DNA of 64,000 nt, from assembly GCA_032622095.1 (NCBI GenBank), contig CP136063.1, positions 23,440,987-23,504,986 on the forward strand. Reading direction: 5' to 3'. Source of the stretch: Siphonodentalium dalli. Its lineage: Eukaryota; Mollusca; Scaphopoda; Gadilida; Siphonodentaliidae. This document shows positions 18,569-31,439 of this stretch, piece after piece; position 1 is the first letter of the stretch; the number at the start of each line of letters is the position of its first letter. The notes under the pieces were generated by a model, which saw nothing but the letters and a program-made list of their open reading frames with translations, did not search any database and was not told the DNA's origin. The translations under genes and the position numbers were made by a program.

Positions 18569-19234
18569 TTACGTAGTAGGTACGTAAATTATAGGGTCTT
18601 GGTTGGGAAACACGTCTGTTCGTAGCCTGTATTTATCCTCAGTGTGAGGGGACATATCTATTATAAGATACGCAAATGGTTTCTTCATACAATCCTTGTA
18701 TGCCTCAATGAGTACTTTAGATTTACCGGGATACAATTGTCTACCCAATGTGGAAATTTGTGATCCATCCCTCAAATTTTTGAATAAAATTAGATATCCT
18801 GTGTTTAAGGCTATAGTTCTCGCAGCCTTGCCTTGTGCGTATAAATTTTGTGAAATAAACAGCACCGAAAGACAGCGATGATGAGTTTGCTGCGTAAATA
18901 GTGTTTCAATCTCTTTTTGGTCAATAATGCGATGCATCAAGTCGTCTAATATTAACATATTATGTTTACCGTCAGCAAATTCTTCGATTTCTGTTTGGGT
19001 AGGTAATCCTTGATGCATGACCAAATTTTCGATTGATGATTCAATTTCATCATAGAAATTTTGATAAATACCGTAACAGTACATTATTTTCTTAGGTGGA
19101 TCTCTAGAATACATTCCATTAAGATTTTGCAGGAATCTGTAGACCCATCTCGTCTTACCAGAACCAGTTGGTCCGGTGATGCAAATACTAGAACAAGGTT
19201 CAAATGGTATGGAGCTATGGTTAATTGGACCCAT
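18569..19234 (-). CDS. ATP: DNA-packaging ATPase (FtsK-HerA type)
   Basis: The 221-residue protein is the genome-packaging motor. Walker A is ITGPTGSGKT (20-28). Walker B is NMLILDDLMH with Asp97/Asp98. A polar sensor strand (VLFISQNLY) and an Arg-containing KAARTIALNTGY segment follow. The length is normal for Polinton and adenovirus-like packaging ATPases. It is the first gene of the leftward block, about 50 bp downstream of a TATA box. The frame is intact. Confidence 0.93.
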   Translation of the reverse strand: MGPINHSSIPFEPCSSICITGPTGSGKTRWVYRFLQNLNGMYSRDPPKKIMYCYGIYQNFYDEIESSIENLVMHQGLPTQTEIEEFADGKHNMLILDDLMHRIIDQKEIETLFTQQTHHRCLSVLFISQNLYAQGKAARTIALNTGYLILFKNLRDGSQISTLGRQLYPGKSKVLIEAYKDCMKKPFAYLIIDMSPHTEDKYRLRTDVFPNQDPIIYVPTT

Positions 19235-19495
19235 TTTTTTTTTGTGTTCACTGTGTCCTATTTATTAGTAGCTATACAGTTCTTATATACATCATAAGTA
19301 AACATTTGTTATGGCTGTTGTAAATGAATTACCAGGATGACACTGCAAGCTATAATATTATAAAAACCTACAGTTCTTATAACATCATTGGTTTTGGTAA
19401 GTGATGTGAAGGTGTTTGGTGGATGTTGTGGGTTGGGTGTGGGCTGGTATTATCACGTTGGTCTGTGATTGAGTGTACAAAATCTCTTGTCAAGT
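19235..19495 (-). promoter_or_regulatory. Promoter region of the leftward block, TATA box at 19282-19289
   Basis: On the minus strand TATATAAG lies about 48 bp before the ATPase ATG, implying a leader of about 18-20 nt. The rest of the interval between the ATPase and the right TIR is unique and shows no ORF. Confidence 0.55.
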
Positions 19496-20400
19496 GAACA
19501 CCTGCAGATTATCTATTTTTCTAAACATGGAACATGTCTGAACCTATCATTGGTACAATAGCAGTGATATAATGTTACATCATCGGTGCTACCTGTAGTT
19601 TTCGGCATACAAAATGGTCGTAAGTGTGAATGGAGTGATAAGGGGTTATTACGTAATGTTGTGGGGAAATAATATAATTCATTTGGTAAAGCAAAGGTGT
19701 GACACACGACATTGTTACCATCAATGTCGCGTGTGATTGCGTGTACAGCGAACAATTCATTCTGGAGGGTTCTAATTTCACATTACAATTTTCGACCGTT
19801 AGGGATTGAACATAGTACATCTCAAAACTTCCAATAATTCACGATAATACACACCTGTCATATGGGATAGAGAGAGTGTAAAGAATAAACGCTGTTTATT
19901 ATTTATGTAAAAGTAATGGTGTTATTTTCAGGTATGACAATTATATGAACTGCGTCCGATAAAACACTGGAATGTATGCATTCATATCGATGGTCACAAT
20001 GTCCAATAAAGCTATTTTCTAAACATCGATTAATAAATTCATGAAAAATATTTGAACAAAAAATATTACGAAAGATATTACGCGCAAATAATTTAACATT
20101 CGACATTTTTTAATATCGAGATTATCAGAAACCGAAAACTCGTTATAAATTTTTTATTTAAACTTTTTTTAGAGAAATAATTTTGAGGGTTTTGATAATT
20201 TGGAAGTTTGGAAATTTTGGGGTTTTGATAATTTGGAAGTTTGGAAATTTTTAAATTTTTTGGAAAAAATAAATTTTTGAAGTTTGGAATTTTTTTTGGG
20301 TTTTGATATTTTATTATTTTGGGAATATTTTAGTACAACCAATTTTAGACCCCAAATATTCTATTTTTAGATGTGAATCCAACGAGACGCCTATTCTTCT
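19496..20400 (-). repeat. Polinton right terminal inverted repeat
   Basis: It is the reverse complement of 4340-5430, lacking the 185 bp at 5079-5263 and with a few substitutions and one single-base deletion. It ends ...ATTCTTCT next to GATAGG. Confidence 0.93.
19513..20106 (-). pseudogene. Decayed coding remnant inside the right TIR
   Basis: This is the counterpart of the left-TIR remnant. The first 67 codons are open here (ATG at 20106), because the TAA seen on the left reads TCA. A one-base deletion then shifts the frame after VIPEN. The downstream part is truncated by the 185-bp deletion. Family unknown. Confidence 0.4.
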
Positions 20401-20406
20401 GATAGG
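20401..20406. repeat. Right 6-bp target-site duplication (GATAGG)
   Basis: It directly follows the terminal CT of the Polinton and matches 4334-4339. Confidence 0.95.
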
Positions 20407-20741
20407 CTCGTATGCATGTTATTAGCTGGACTGACAGTGAAGTACAATGACCAGATCTGACATCTCTGAATGGATGAGTAACGTGTCAACCAAGACATCT
20501 GACGAGCAGTGGATAGGGCGGTACAGCGACCGGATCGTCGACACTGCATGGCTGGATGACGACATCAATATTCATGAGTAAGCTGGACGTAGTACATCTG
20601 GGCTGTCTATATACCTGGTATTACTTGAGTGTTACCAACTGGAGGACTAGATTATAACGTACAATGTGAGCATGATAAATACAACAGTGCACCCAAATTC
20701 ATATGAGTTGATCAGCATAACAAGAATAGAGACCAGTATAA
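20401..20741. repeat. Segmental duplication copy A, right part
   Basis: It matches 23045-23385 over 341 bp. It then joins copy B directly at an AACACCACAGAATAC sequence also seen at 1224. No gene was recognised. Confidence 0.88.
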
Positions 20742-23385
20742 CACCACAGAATACAAGGGTAAACCTGTCTTCGGAACATGGACAAAGGTGATCATTATCT
20801 AGGTACACATTCCGAAGCGCCACTTGGATAATTCCATAGTCAGTAAAATTTTATATGTAGACCTACTTTGACCCCGGAAAATATATGAGCGGGTCAAATT
20901 TCACGCGCGACCATGTCCTTGCCCTTGAGTTCGCTCATATACACTAATATCCGACTGAAATGTTTGTACTTCGACCGATCCGATTTAAATTTGGTATGTA
21001 GGCCTATTTTGATCCCGAAACAATATGGATGATCACATTTCACGTGCGATCGTGTCCTTGACATTGACCTCGCTCATATACGCTCATATAGGCCTGCTTC
21101 TGGATCGATCACTGTATATTCTGCCCAGAGGTGATAACAAAGAAATCACTAAATAGCCCGGACGAAGTCCTGCACATCAGCTGGGGTTATATAAACTAGT
21201 AACCATACTTATTAATGGGAATATCAATTAAGTAACTGATAGCAACAGACGGACATAATGACTTACAAGTGTGCATCACTACTCGTGACGCACACCGCCC
21301 ATATGATCATGTGTCAGATTTGACACGGTAACATCAGTGAGATTATACATCTTTTTCACCAGTAGCTGTGTGTGACATGGGTGGGTCAATTAAATGTTCA
21401 ATAAGTTTAGTTACATTTCAACGGCCATTTTTGGAAGGAGGTATGAGATAGGTTGCAAATACATGAAATATTGACTGACCAGTAAAATAGGATCCGTGGC
21501 CACAGACATTTTCCAGATGTTTTCATGTTTTAACAATGGAATAAACGCTCTTTAATTTCACCATTTCAGAAATTTACTAATCCGAGACGCTCTTTTCTGT
21601 TCTATGTCGTGCAAAATTATATGGCTGTTTTGTTTGGACCAATTTCGATAACTGAAAAGTTGAAATAGCATCGGGATTTCCTAATTGCCTTTAAATTAGA
21701 ATCACGATTGTTTTCTGAGTACGTGCATTTTATGACCACAACTTCGCAGCGATCACTTGCAATAACTGTATTTGAATGTCCATGTTACCTATTCGAAAAT
21801 GTGTACAAGAAAGCTCCATTTAGTACCAATGAACTACCTTACCCGTATTCAAATTCGCGCAACTACATAGTTTTCGCTATTATCTCTGACCGTGTTCTCA
21901 ACACAGCTCTGCTACTGTCCAATGTCTAGTGAGGGATAATCAACACTGGTTTCTGTGCAATATATGTTGATTGCAAAAGAGCGTCATATTGAATTGTTCG
22001 TGGGCACTCGAGGGAAAGAGAGCCACTGACTGGCACAGCCCTGATTGGGTTGACAGATTGCCAATAGCCACGCTATGCTTTGTAACGTTTTACCAACAAC
22101 AAATACAGTTGACATTGACATTCTAATCAAACCCAAGAACTATGTACTGAGGATATACATCAGTGAAGCTATACACGAAAGACAAACATGGAAAGCTGCT
22201 GTCTAATATATAGTTTTAAATAAATAATACCCATATTCTGTTTGAAATACACAAATCAATTCAATGCAGAGGTTAAAAGTTCATATTATCAACATGTTTT
22301 TAGAAACGAAAATACTCCAATTATGGTCGGGCCAAAGGTTGTTACATATCTGAATCGATGACCCGTTTAGCCACTGCACACAGCACCCTCCCAGTACCTC
22401 CACACAACAAGACAGGCATAACAGTACAGCAGCCTCCCGTTACATCCATACAGTGTGACAGGCGTGACCAGTACAGGAGAACAGAAACATCATACGTGAA
22501 CAAACATAAATCAGTACTTCAAACATCAGACTAAAATTTCAACGGATAACAACAATTTAAACTGAAACGCCGTGGAAGGACGTTACTGGTCGATCGATTG
22601 AGTCGGTAAAGTCAATGTGGCGTGCTGGGGGAGGGGTACCTATATAAATGTCCTAAATAGGCCGAGCGGAAACCTGACATAATATATACCACAATGCCAC
22701 ACGTGAAACTAACTGTTTCCCAATTACAAGTGGTAGCGTTATAGTTATACTGAGGAAGTGCCACACCATGGACCACTGGTCAACTCATTACATAATTACC
22801 ATATAATTTATATGCATAAGTCAGTTGGTAAGTATACCTGCATCTGTATCGGATTGGTAGCGGGAGCTGATACTGTGACATTTGACCTCATTCATGGTGT
22901 GACCTATATACCTATAGGATGGCTGGTAGGTAACTGTATACCCATGTCTGTAATAACAATGTATCAGATTGGTAGCGGTAGCTGGCACTGTGACCTCTGA
23001 CCTCGTTCACGACCTGACCTATATGAATATAGGTTAGCTGGTAGGATAGGCTCGTATGCATGTTATTAGCTGGACTGACAGTGAAGTACAATGACCAGAT
23101 CTGACATCTCTGAATGGATGAGTAACGTGTCAACCAAGACATCTGACGAGCAGTGGATAGGGCGGTACAGCGACCGGATCGTCGACACTGCATGGCTGGA
23201 TGACGACATCAATATTCATGAGTAAGCTGGACGTAGTACATCTGGGCTGTCTATATACCTGGTATTACTTGAGTGTTACCAACTGGAGGACTAGATTATA
23301 ACGTACAATGTGAGCATGATAAATACAACAGTGCACCCAAATTCATATGAGTTGATCAGCATAACAAGAATAGAGACCAGTATAA
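20742..23385. repeat. Segmental duplication copy B with empty Polinton site
   Basis: It corresponds to 1224-1334 plus 2135-4333 plus 20401-20741. The target phrase GGTAGGATAGGCTCG is uninterrupted at 23041-23055, so this copy never received the Polinton or predates its insertion. It lacks 805 bp of copy A, with an AAATT microhomology at the join. No gene was recognised. Confidence 0.92.
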
Positions 23386-25501
23386 AATGCTATGATTTAT
23401 TTACAATGACCAGAATAATATTGTGTATTCAAAGTTATGACAACAATATGAACAATCTGTACGCACTATATTACGGGAATACGTATTGCATAAAACAGTG
23501 ATGGAATACTCACGAGTAAATTACTTCTATTAGTGCGATTATTAATATATGACTGAACCAGCATATACCATAGTAATTGAGCTACCTGTGAGGAATAATA
23601 ATATGACCTGGACAAACCTGTTATGTATGTCTGATCGTGGAATGGTACTGCATCATCTACTGATAAAGTATGGACGTGGTACGTGTACTGGATGCACAGT
23701 GTGCATGTGGGCTGACCTGTAACCTGGGCCTCAACCAAGTGTGGACATCTATGTGTCACCAGGCAGCACTGGAAATGGTTCACCTGGGATGGGCGTAATA
23801 CCGATCGAGCATCGGCAAAGAAATCGACCAAGTGGTGATGAGTGGTTGTATGGTTGGTTTCTGTCTTGATATGCACTGTACCAGGTCTGCATTTGGATTC
23901 GGACTGTCTGATTATTACATCTGCCATGGTCAGACCAACGTGGTATGTGAGTGAAACTATACTATCCATAATCCAGGTGATGCATCTCTGCCTGTCCTCG
24001 TGCATCTAAACCTGGCTCTGATTCTGACTGAGCGGGATGCATCTGTCTGTCCTCATGCATCTAAACATGGCTCTGATTATGACTGTACCTCCTGGATGGA
24101 TAGCATGACTAGAGTACCACTATTCCTCACAGGCTAACGCAAGAACTAACCTATACTACAAATGTACTATAAGAGTACTAAGAATAATAGTAAAGCATGA
24201 CTTCGACTGAAGTCTGAACTGTGGAGAAATTGACCAAGTCGAAAAGTGCTTAAAATATGCGTTGAAATTACCTAAACGGAAAGTGCAATCATCAAGATTG
24301 TCAGCTGTGCGATCTCTATAATAGTAGCCAGACATGATATTCTTCTGTCGCCAGGATGCGTATATAATTACGGCTGATATACGCTTGGGATTGAGCTCGA
24401 TTGTAATGAACGTCGTTGGAATGCCCTTGCATCGTTGTTGACAAAGAGAGGTAAGTTGCTGTGCCGAGAGAGGTCGAAAGCCAGCGACGTTGGCGGTTGG
24501 ACGGTATTTATACCCAGCCAACCGGAAACAAGGCCGTTAAAAATAGCATAGCAACATACATCACGCGGCACGTAGGATTTCCCGTAATATTTACAATTAT
24601 GAAAGTTGAAGATCAGCAAAGCGATCTGTGAAATAAAACGGATGAAATAGTACGAATAGATTTATGATATAAATCGCGATGAACATTTGGAATGAAAAAT
24701 TACGTAAAATAGGGCGAATATAGACTTAATTAGAAAGATTTTACAATTAGTTAACCCTCTCACGCTACATCAACCACCAGTTTTGAAGGGATGTAAGACC
24801 AAAGTGGATCATGAGCTAAGCCGTACTGGCAGCTTGATGCCCCAAGTTATACAGACGCCACAGTACCACCAGCATCAACCCTCACGGCAATCAGGGTGCC
24901 ACACCAGGGGCTGCTCACCCCTTGCAGTGGGGCGATATACATGCCTATTCTACCCCGGACCCACACATGGTTTTGCATGTATGTTAAGAACATGTTCTGT
25001 AGCTGTATGATTCTGAGTAACATGTTCTGTAGCTGTATGATTATGAGTAACAGATGTTCTCTTTAAAGTAACACCTTTTAAGATTATAAAATACAACGGC
25101 CACCATAGTACCACAAGGACTCCTACATCACAAACCAACAGTGCTTATGCTATGCGACAACCAATACGCCCACACAAAGAAGTGCTGGCTAGCACACTAG
25201 AGCAAAAGTTTTTAAAGAAATATAATATACAGGAATCGCCCGACCATTGGTCCGGTTACAGTCGGTACTTTCCGGCGTGTCTGTCTTCATATACATAAAC
25301 CGGACATCATTATTCGAGCTTCGAATACATTGCTGCGGTGCCCGGGAACTGCTCGCAGTCAACAAGCCGTTGATTATGAGGATCAACACAGATAGCTATG
25401 CGGCGTATGGGCATACGAAGATGTACATTCGTTGACATTCACAGTATATGTTCCCGGTTCTGAACACGTTTTACTCTTCTTATTACACTTAAATACTCAA
25501 G
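23386..25501. other. Host intergenic DNA upstream of the lectin gene
   Basis: No gene is supported. A minus-strand TATAAATA at about 24507-24514 precedes an open but unrecognised frame. A 33-bp unit containing ACATGTTCTGTAGCTG is tandemly doubled near 24986-25050. Confidence 0.4.
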
Positions 25502-25826
25502 ATGAACATTAGTGGAATGATACATGTGTGGCTGTGGTGGTGTGGTTACCAACTCGCATCTGGATCACAAATAGTAGAAGTGAAATTCAAACGAAATGGA
25601 GCCGGGGAGGCTATAAACGTAATCACGACAACGAGGCCGAGATCCCGGATCACATGCAGCGCGGACTGTTCGGGCACAACCGGGTGCACATCATTCACAT
25701 TCAATAAGACGGCGTGCTATCTATTGACTGGCGATGGTGGAGAATTCGATATGGGTACGTGCCATCAACGTATTAATATTTGCGGGTACATGATATACTC
25801 ATTCGCATTCTCTGAGGGATTAGGTG
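25502..25826 (+). CDS. Secreted PAN/Apple plus C-type lectin gene, exon 1
   Basis: It encodes a probable signal peptide (MNISGMIHVWLWWCGYQLASGS) and a PAN/Apple-like Cys pattern: RITCSADCSGTTGCTSFTFNKTACYLL, a later GTCHQ and NICGY. The donor GTGAAT begins at 25827 and leaves phase 1. Exon 2 (33006) and exon 3 (36872) both start in phase 1, so the three pieces join into one reading frame of about 250 residues. PAN plus CTLD proteins are common secreted carbohydrate- or glycoprotein-binding proteins in molluscs and other invertebrates, often linked to immunity or mucus. The ligand is not predictable here. Confidence 0.7.
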
Positions 25827-28800
25827 GTGAATAGGCTATTGTTTTACCACCTAGCTAATCATGACGTGTTGTACGACCTAGCTAAAAATGAAACTTTGCA
25901 CTGTATTGATGATACGAGTGAGCACACACTGAAATTATTCTTTAACGACAACATCGTCTGAGTAAGTCTTTACAAACACAATCTCTGGGTTTATTTTTTA
26001 CCTATGTGGCTCTATACGCGTATAAATTACTAACGTTAAAACCTGCATTCGACTAGTCTAAACACATGCGACTTTAAAATAACTCCTCAATGCACGTTAG
26101 TACCAGCCCTGAACAATCAAGATACAGAAGTGGCCATTAATAGATCACATTAGTGAGCCATACAATAATATACATATTCAGTACTCAAATAGTATTTGTT
26201 ATACAGAATGAAACTGCCGTACACAAATTACTTGTTCCACGCTATATTCTGTTCTTTTTTGCCTTACGAGAAGTTGACACAGTTAGTAAAGTCGCTTAAA
26301 ATGTACTCCCCAGGAAATTTGTTAAACAAATGTAGAGACTATAATGTTATAATAATAATTGAATAGAAATTTTTATAGCAATTTTTATTTTATATACCGT
26401 AAAACCACACATATGTTCTAAAGCAGTTTACAAAGTGCGCTAATATATTTACATAGATAGAGCCTCCCTTACTTTATGATAGAGGGTCACATACTTTATG
26501 ATAAAAAATTTCGTAGACTTCATGACTGGAGGGAATTATGACGTCAACAATGTGAGTGAAATTAGAAGGTATGTGTAAACCTCCATTTGTGTAGTAAGTA
26601 GTCACTCAGTAGTACGTGTTTATAGCGTAAGTTGGGAGTACACAACTTCTTATTGTGATACATGTGAAGCGGGAATTCTAAACGATGAATCATGGCAAAC
26701 AAGAAACAACAAATCCGTCTTTATAATACAAACATGAACTAATTATATGGCTGTTCTCTGGCTTGCTTTTCTCATTATTAGTGGCGCTGGGACCCTTAAA
26801 TTAAATTTGCATGGTGCGTTTTAACCTCATTTAGCTCAACTGTAATATAAGTAAATTCGGTTCAGTTGTCTGGATTACCACACCAAATCAAATAGACTCA
26901 TTAAAAACGTTTGTTTTTAATTAAAATGAACATTATCAATAACCCTGCCATATCCCAGACAGACAGTGTGTCTATATGTTGGTTTTCCTGGTTTCAGTTA
27001 ATTTGATATAGCTCCACAAAGTGGTTCGTCCACGATACGAAAGCTAGGTGACCTGCCATGAACACAGTAAGCTGGCATGGACCAGGGCTATTATACAGCA
27101 AAATGATGCACCAGATTGATTAAGGAATGTGAAGTGTATATTGCGGCAATGCATGGCGTTTGCACATCATGTCAGTAGGAAATTTGTTCATATCAAAATT
27201 TGACAATGTCTAAATGACCATATTATGGTGTCTAATTGAATCACCGACCACAACTGGCGTAGATTGTTATTCCTAGATCTGGGTTACAGTTTCCACTAAT
27301 TTTATTTACGAAAAATGTATTTTCCAAAACATTCACAGCTCGAAGTTTTTTTCTGACTATATCCTTTTCTTTATTCCTCATATCCGTCCGAACATTTTGA
27401 TATATAACGCAACTTGGTGGTGCGCGGTTCACACTTCAAATAGTTTTTTCTGGGCTCAAACTTCTGTATTCACTGCTTTTATATGGACAAATCAATATTT
27501 TCTATTAAAATCTCAATTTCCACCCGAAATCCCAATAACTGCAACCGTTGACACATTGTGTGGATTAAAAAAATCGAACGCATATAATCCATTTAGTTTT
27601 AGCTAGATAAAATACAGATCGCTATAATTGCATCCATTGACGCCGTATATTTTCTTTTGATGGATTCCAGAATTCGCTCATTTTTCACCATAAGGGTGAT
27701 TTTTACCCAAAATGGCTAACTTAGTTTTCAGATTCCTCATATCCGTGCGGACATTTTGATATATAATACGTCTTGGTGGTCGGTGACATGATTGACCAGT
27801 TTTTGTTCTGGTCTCTACTGTTCCACTGTATACGAATAGCTGCATGCGTCCAGCTGTAATATATATTTTCTATACTCAACACACACTTAATCCCCATGGT
27901 CAAGTGGTCCTGCTAATGTGCTATAATGCTGGTGGGTTCTGCTAAATTGCTATCATGCTGTTAGGGTAGGCTTATGCTGTTAAGAAAAGGTACTGTTGTA
28001 TTTTCTCGGTGTTTGGATAATCTGAACATATCCAGAAGAAGCCGATATGAGCATCAAACATTCAAAACATATCTTGCTAAATATTCTAACACTGCATTAG
28101 TTGTTGAAAATCGACTATAATCAAAATTGTTATTCGCGTCGTTTTGCAAACACCGGCGCAGCCATGATTAAATAAACAGATATATGAATATATATATTCT
28201 TGAATGTTTTATAAGTAGCTTGGATTAGCCAAACATAGCGACCATGACAATGACAAAAATAACGGGATAAGTACCGGCAACAGTTTCCCCTACCAGCATC
28301 ATATAAATTCAGCACGATCCCAACATCATAACAACTTAGCGGGACAACATGCCCAGAGTAGTATATTCGTATTGGTGATAAGCTGTCACAACAAATGAAG
28401 TAGATTCGCGGAAGTGTACAGCTTATACATTTCCGTAAAAAATTTGGCAATCTTCAGTCTGAACGGTGAATATTACCGTAACTATCACCCGGTAATATTT
28501 GCCATGCAAACATTAGACAATATCTCAATGTACCTAATTGCATGTTCACTAATGGTTATCGAATAAGGCGTAATGAATGCAAATAGCTGTGATGTGCTTG
28601 TTGGACGCAAATAATGTACACCCTGAAGTGAGTGGATAAATATACAAATTGCACACAAAAAATCGCATACACGACCAGATGATTAAAACAAATGTGAATT
28701 AGTACCGATTTAATATATTGTTAGAATAGTTTAGATAAAAAAAGTACGAATGACACATGTATTTATATCGATTTAAAACTAGACATAGTTTATCCTAAAG

Positions 28801-29036
28801 TTATATAATACTACAGCTTGTTGTGAAAGGGACTATAAATACGTAAACAAGACCCATGAAATGCTAATGCTATCACGGTTATTTGTTATTTGTGACTTAC
28901 GGGGAGTATTGCACACATAATTGATGCTTATTAAACAAAAGAAACCTTGATATAATATTATTTGTATTATCTGACTTGTGCAAATTATGGTAGAGCTGAT
29001 TTTGGTGTTATTTCTTGGGGGAATTAGCTCAATTTG

Positions 29037-29516
29037 GTAGAGCTGTTTTTGGTACTGTTAGAAGATTGAGTCGTTCTGGGGAATTAGCGTTTATTTTTAC
29101 AATAGAAACATACGGATATTCCGGTATAGTTGGCAGCGGTCCACAACAATCGGAACTCCGGTTGTAATATGTGAAACGTGACTGAATAGCGGAGTTCCGG
29201 AATATAAAGTAACATAACATACTTTTACAGATTCTTATATACAAATCATGCACAGGTGTGAATTAACGACGCGGGATTAGATTAACAGATTTGCATTATA
29301 AAATATCCGATCACCACGATGGCATTAACAATTATATAAGTTATTATTAAAAGTGAAGCTTAGAATACGTGCGATGAGTGTCAATCAATGGGCATCCGCT
29401 TGTTTTGGACCGCTTCCAACTCTACCGGAATGTCCGTATGTTTCTATTGTAAAAATAAACGCCAATTCCCCAGAACGACTCCATCTTCTTACAGTACCAA
29501 AAACAGCTCTACCAAA
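29037..29516. mobile_element. Foldback element with about 110-bp inverted arms
   Basis: 29037-29147 and 29404-29516 are inverted copies differing at a few bases, separated by about 255 bp. Both include TTTTTACAATAGAAACATAC and its complement. ORFs crossing the right arm are artefacts. Confidence 0.75.
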
Positions 29517-29534
29517 AAAACAAACAAAAACAAA

Positions 29535-29750
29535 CAGACCACCGGCATATTGTGTGAGGGTATTCCACATTTCACTACATGGTATGTCAAGCTAATGGTA
29601 CACAAAAAACCACAGGCATACTATGTGAGGGTTTTCCACATTTTACCACATGGTACAGCTGCATGGTATGCCAATCTAATGGTACACATCAGACCACCGG
29701 CATAGTATATGAGGGTATTCCATATTTTGCCACATGATACTCCACAGCTA
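29535..29750. repeat. Tandem repeat, three diverged copies of about 75-85 bp
   Basis: The phrases GGCATA-TTGTGTGAGGG, CACATTT-ACCACATGGTA and CTAATGGTACAC recur in order three times directly after the foldback element. Confidence 0.7.
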
Positions 29751-31439
29751 ATGGTTAGTTAGTTGTGTTCCGCGTGGTTTATATTGTGCTATATAATAAT
29801 GAATTGAATAAGCTAATATATGGACCTAATTTGTGGCTCGATTACCTTGTCAAAATTGTTACCATAATTATATCGACTTGCATGTAGAATATGAGCAACA
29901 CATTTGGTATTCTACTGGCAATAATACAAGTATTTCCCGGCCTAATAACACCGAGTATGAACCATTACGTATAACGATATATTTGTATTCAGATCTACGA
30001 AATGATGCTGAGATTCCAAGCCAGACAACAGAGACAACAACCACTTCAACGACCACAGTTCCCCACACCACCACCAATGTGATGAAACAATATAACAAGA
30101 TAATAATGGTCACAGTGAGGCTAACACATGTCAATGGAGCCCCATGCCAGTTGGCCTACTATTCTACGATTGAGACACTACCACGTACCATTGTTCCATT
30201 TTTTTTATCATAAATCATGAAACTGCAGCCGATACAATTATTCTTGTCATTTAAAGTATATGGGGTATCGTTTTTTGTTATTATCCACCCCTTAACTAAC
30301 ACTATTTCTGATTGGGAAAAAGCCGTCACGTGACAATCGGGGAAAACGTCATATTGGACTCCCGAAAGTCATATTGGGCTCCCGAGTGTTCAATGTGAAT
30401 TTGTATCGGGACTCCGTGACGTCATGACGTAGCTCTGCCAAATGAATCAGTGAAAATTTGATGCGCGCAATACTGTGGTGGATTTAGCAGACGTTTCACT
30501 TCCGCATAGAGTTTTGTTTTCACTTCCGTGTTTACTGTAACAATCATGCTTTCTGATGATCAGGCTATTATAGAGTATCAAGTGACGACAAATAACAAAA
30601 ATAACCACGAAAAGTTTTATTCCTGAAATTTTGATAAATACGCAGATGGATAATAAAATGTCAATATACAATATGTTTTCATGTACTCTGCCAGGTTGTG
30701 GTGAAATGTAATATTGTGTGTCTCTGCCTGAATTTTAGCCACAATCTGGACTCGTAGAAGATAAACACGTACTGTACACAACGTTTATAATTTATAATAC
30801 TGATATGCGAACACATTTCACATGGTATACTTTAATATCCAAAATACTTCCCCTCTACTTTTTATTTGATTGATTTCTAAATTGTCCATGTGATGCTTTG
30901 AAATGTGTTACCGAACAGGTTTACCCCTGTATTTTGTAGTGTTCCCAGCCTCAACGACTTCAATATCATACACCGCATGCGATGTGTCATGCCGCTCTCA
31001 CGTGTCAGTTGTTCGCCAATATTAGTTGTATTATTATGCTACTTGCAGAGCTTCCTGTCCAGATATATAATAGCGGAATTTTGATTGCAATGTTTTCCCT
31101 ACATTTGAGAGTACTGTGAGCAACAGAACATAGCCTTCGACAATAATTTTCTCAGCACACATTTTGGATGTCTGAAGGTACCATACTATGAGTTATGCTC
31201 AAATCAATGATATACTGACCAATATGCATTGTGGATCACCTGTCTAATTATGCAGAGCGCATGGTCATATACTCATGAATTGGTGTCGAAACAGGGACGT
31301 ACGGCGCGTGTGAATAGGAACGGAGCAACAGTGATATATATGACGGATTGCACGTTTCATGATTCCGATATAAGCGTTATAGTAAATGCTTGTGCTATTG
31401 TATGTTAAGTTTTTCAGAAAATATATATTAATTTGAGAC

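Larger units (their letters stand above)
4340..20400. mobile_element. Polinton/Maverick element, 16,061 bp, complete end to end
   Basis: The element has 5'-AG...CT-3' termini, long terminal inverted repeats and a GATAGG 6-bp target duplication. It encodes the full Polinton set: protein-primed DNA polymerase B, retroviral-type integrase, packaging ATPase, adenain-like protease, major and minor capsid proteins. It also encodes a TATA-binding-protein homologue and two PC4-like proteins. Polymerase, PC4 and TBP genes run rightwards. ATPase through protease run leftwards, and the two groups meet at about 13.5-13.8 kb. Damaged polymerase, major capsid and protease genes suggest this copy cannot replicate on its own. 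Confidence 0.97.

Noticed and set aside
23466-24005. 179-residue minus-strand ORF
   Set aside because: No domain or coding pattern was recognised. It could be a host exon but nothing supports it.
29833-30213. Thr-rich mucin-like ORF inside lectin intron 1
   Set aside because: It has only a GTG at the start, and its frame does not fit the phase-1 junctions of the lectin gene. It is noted in the intron entry but not called as a gene.
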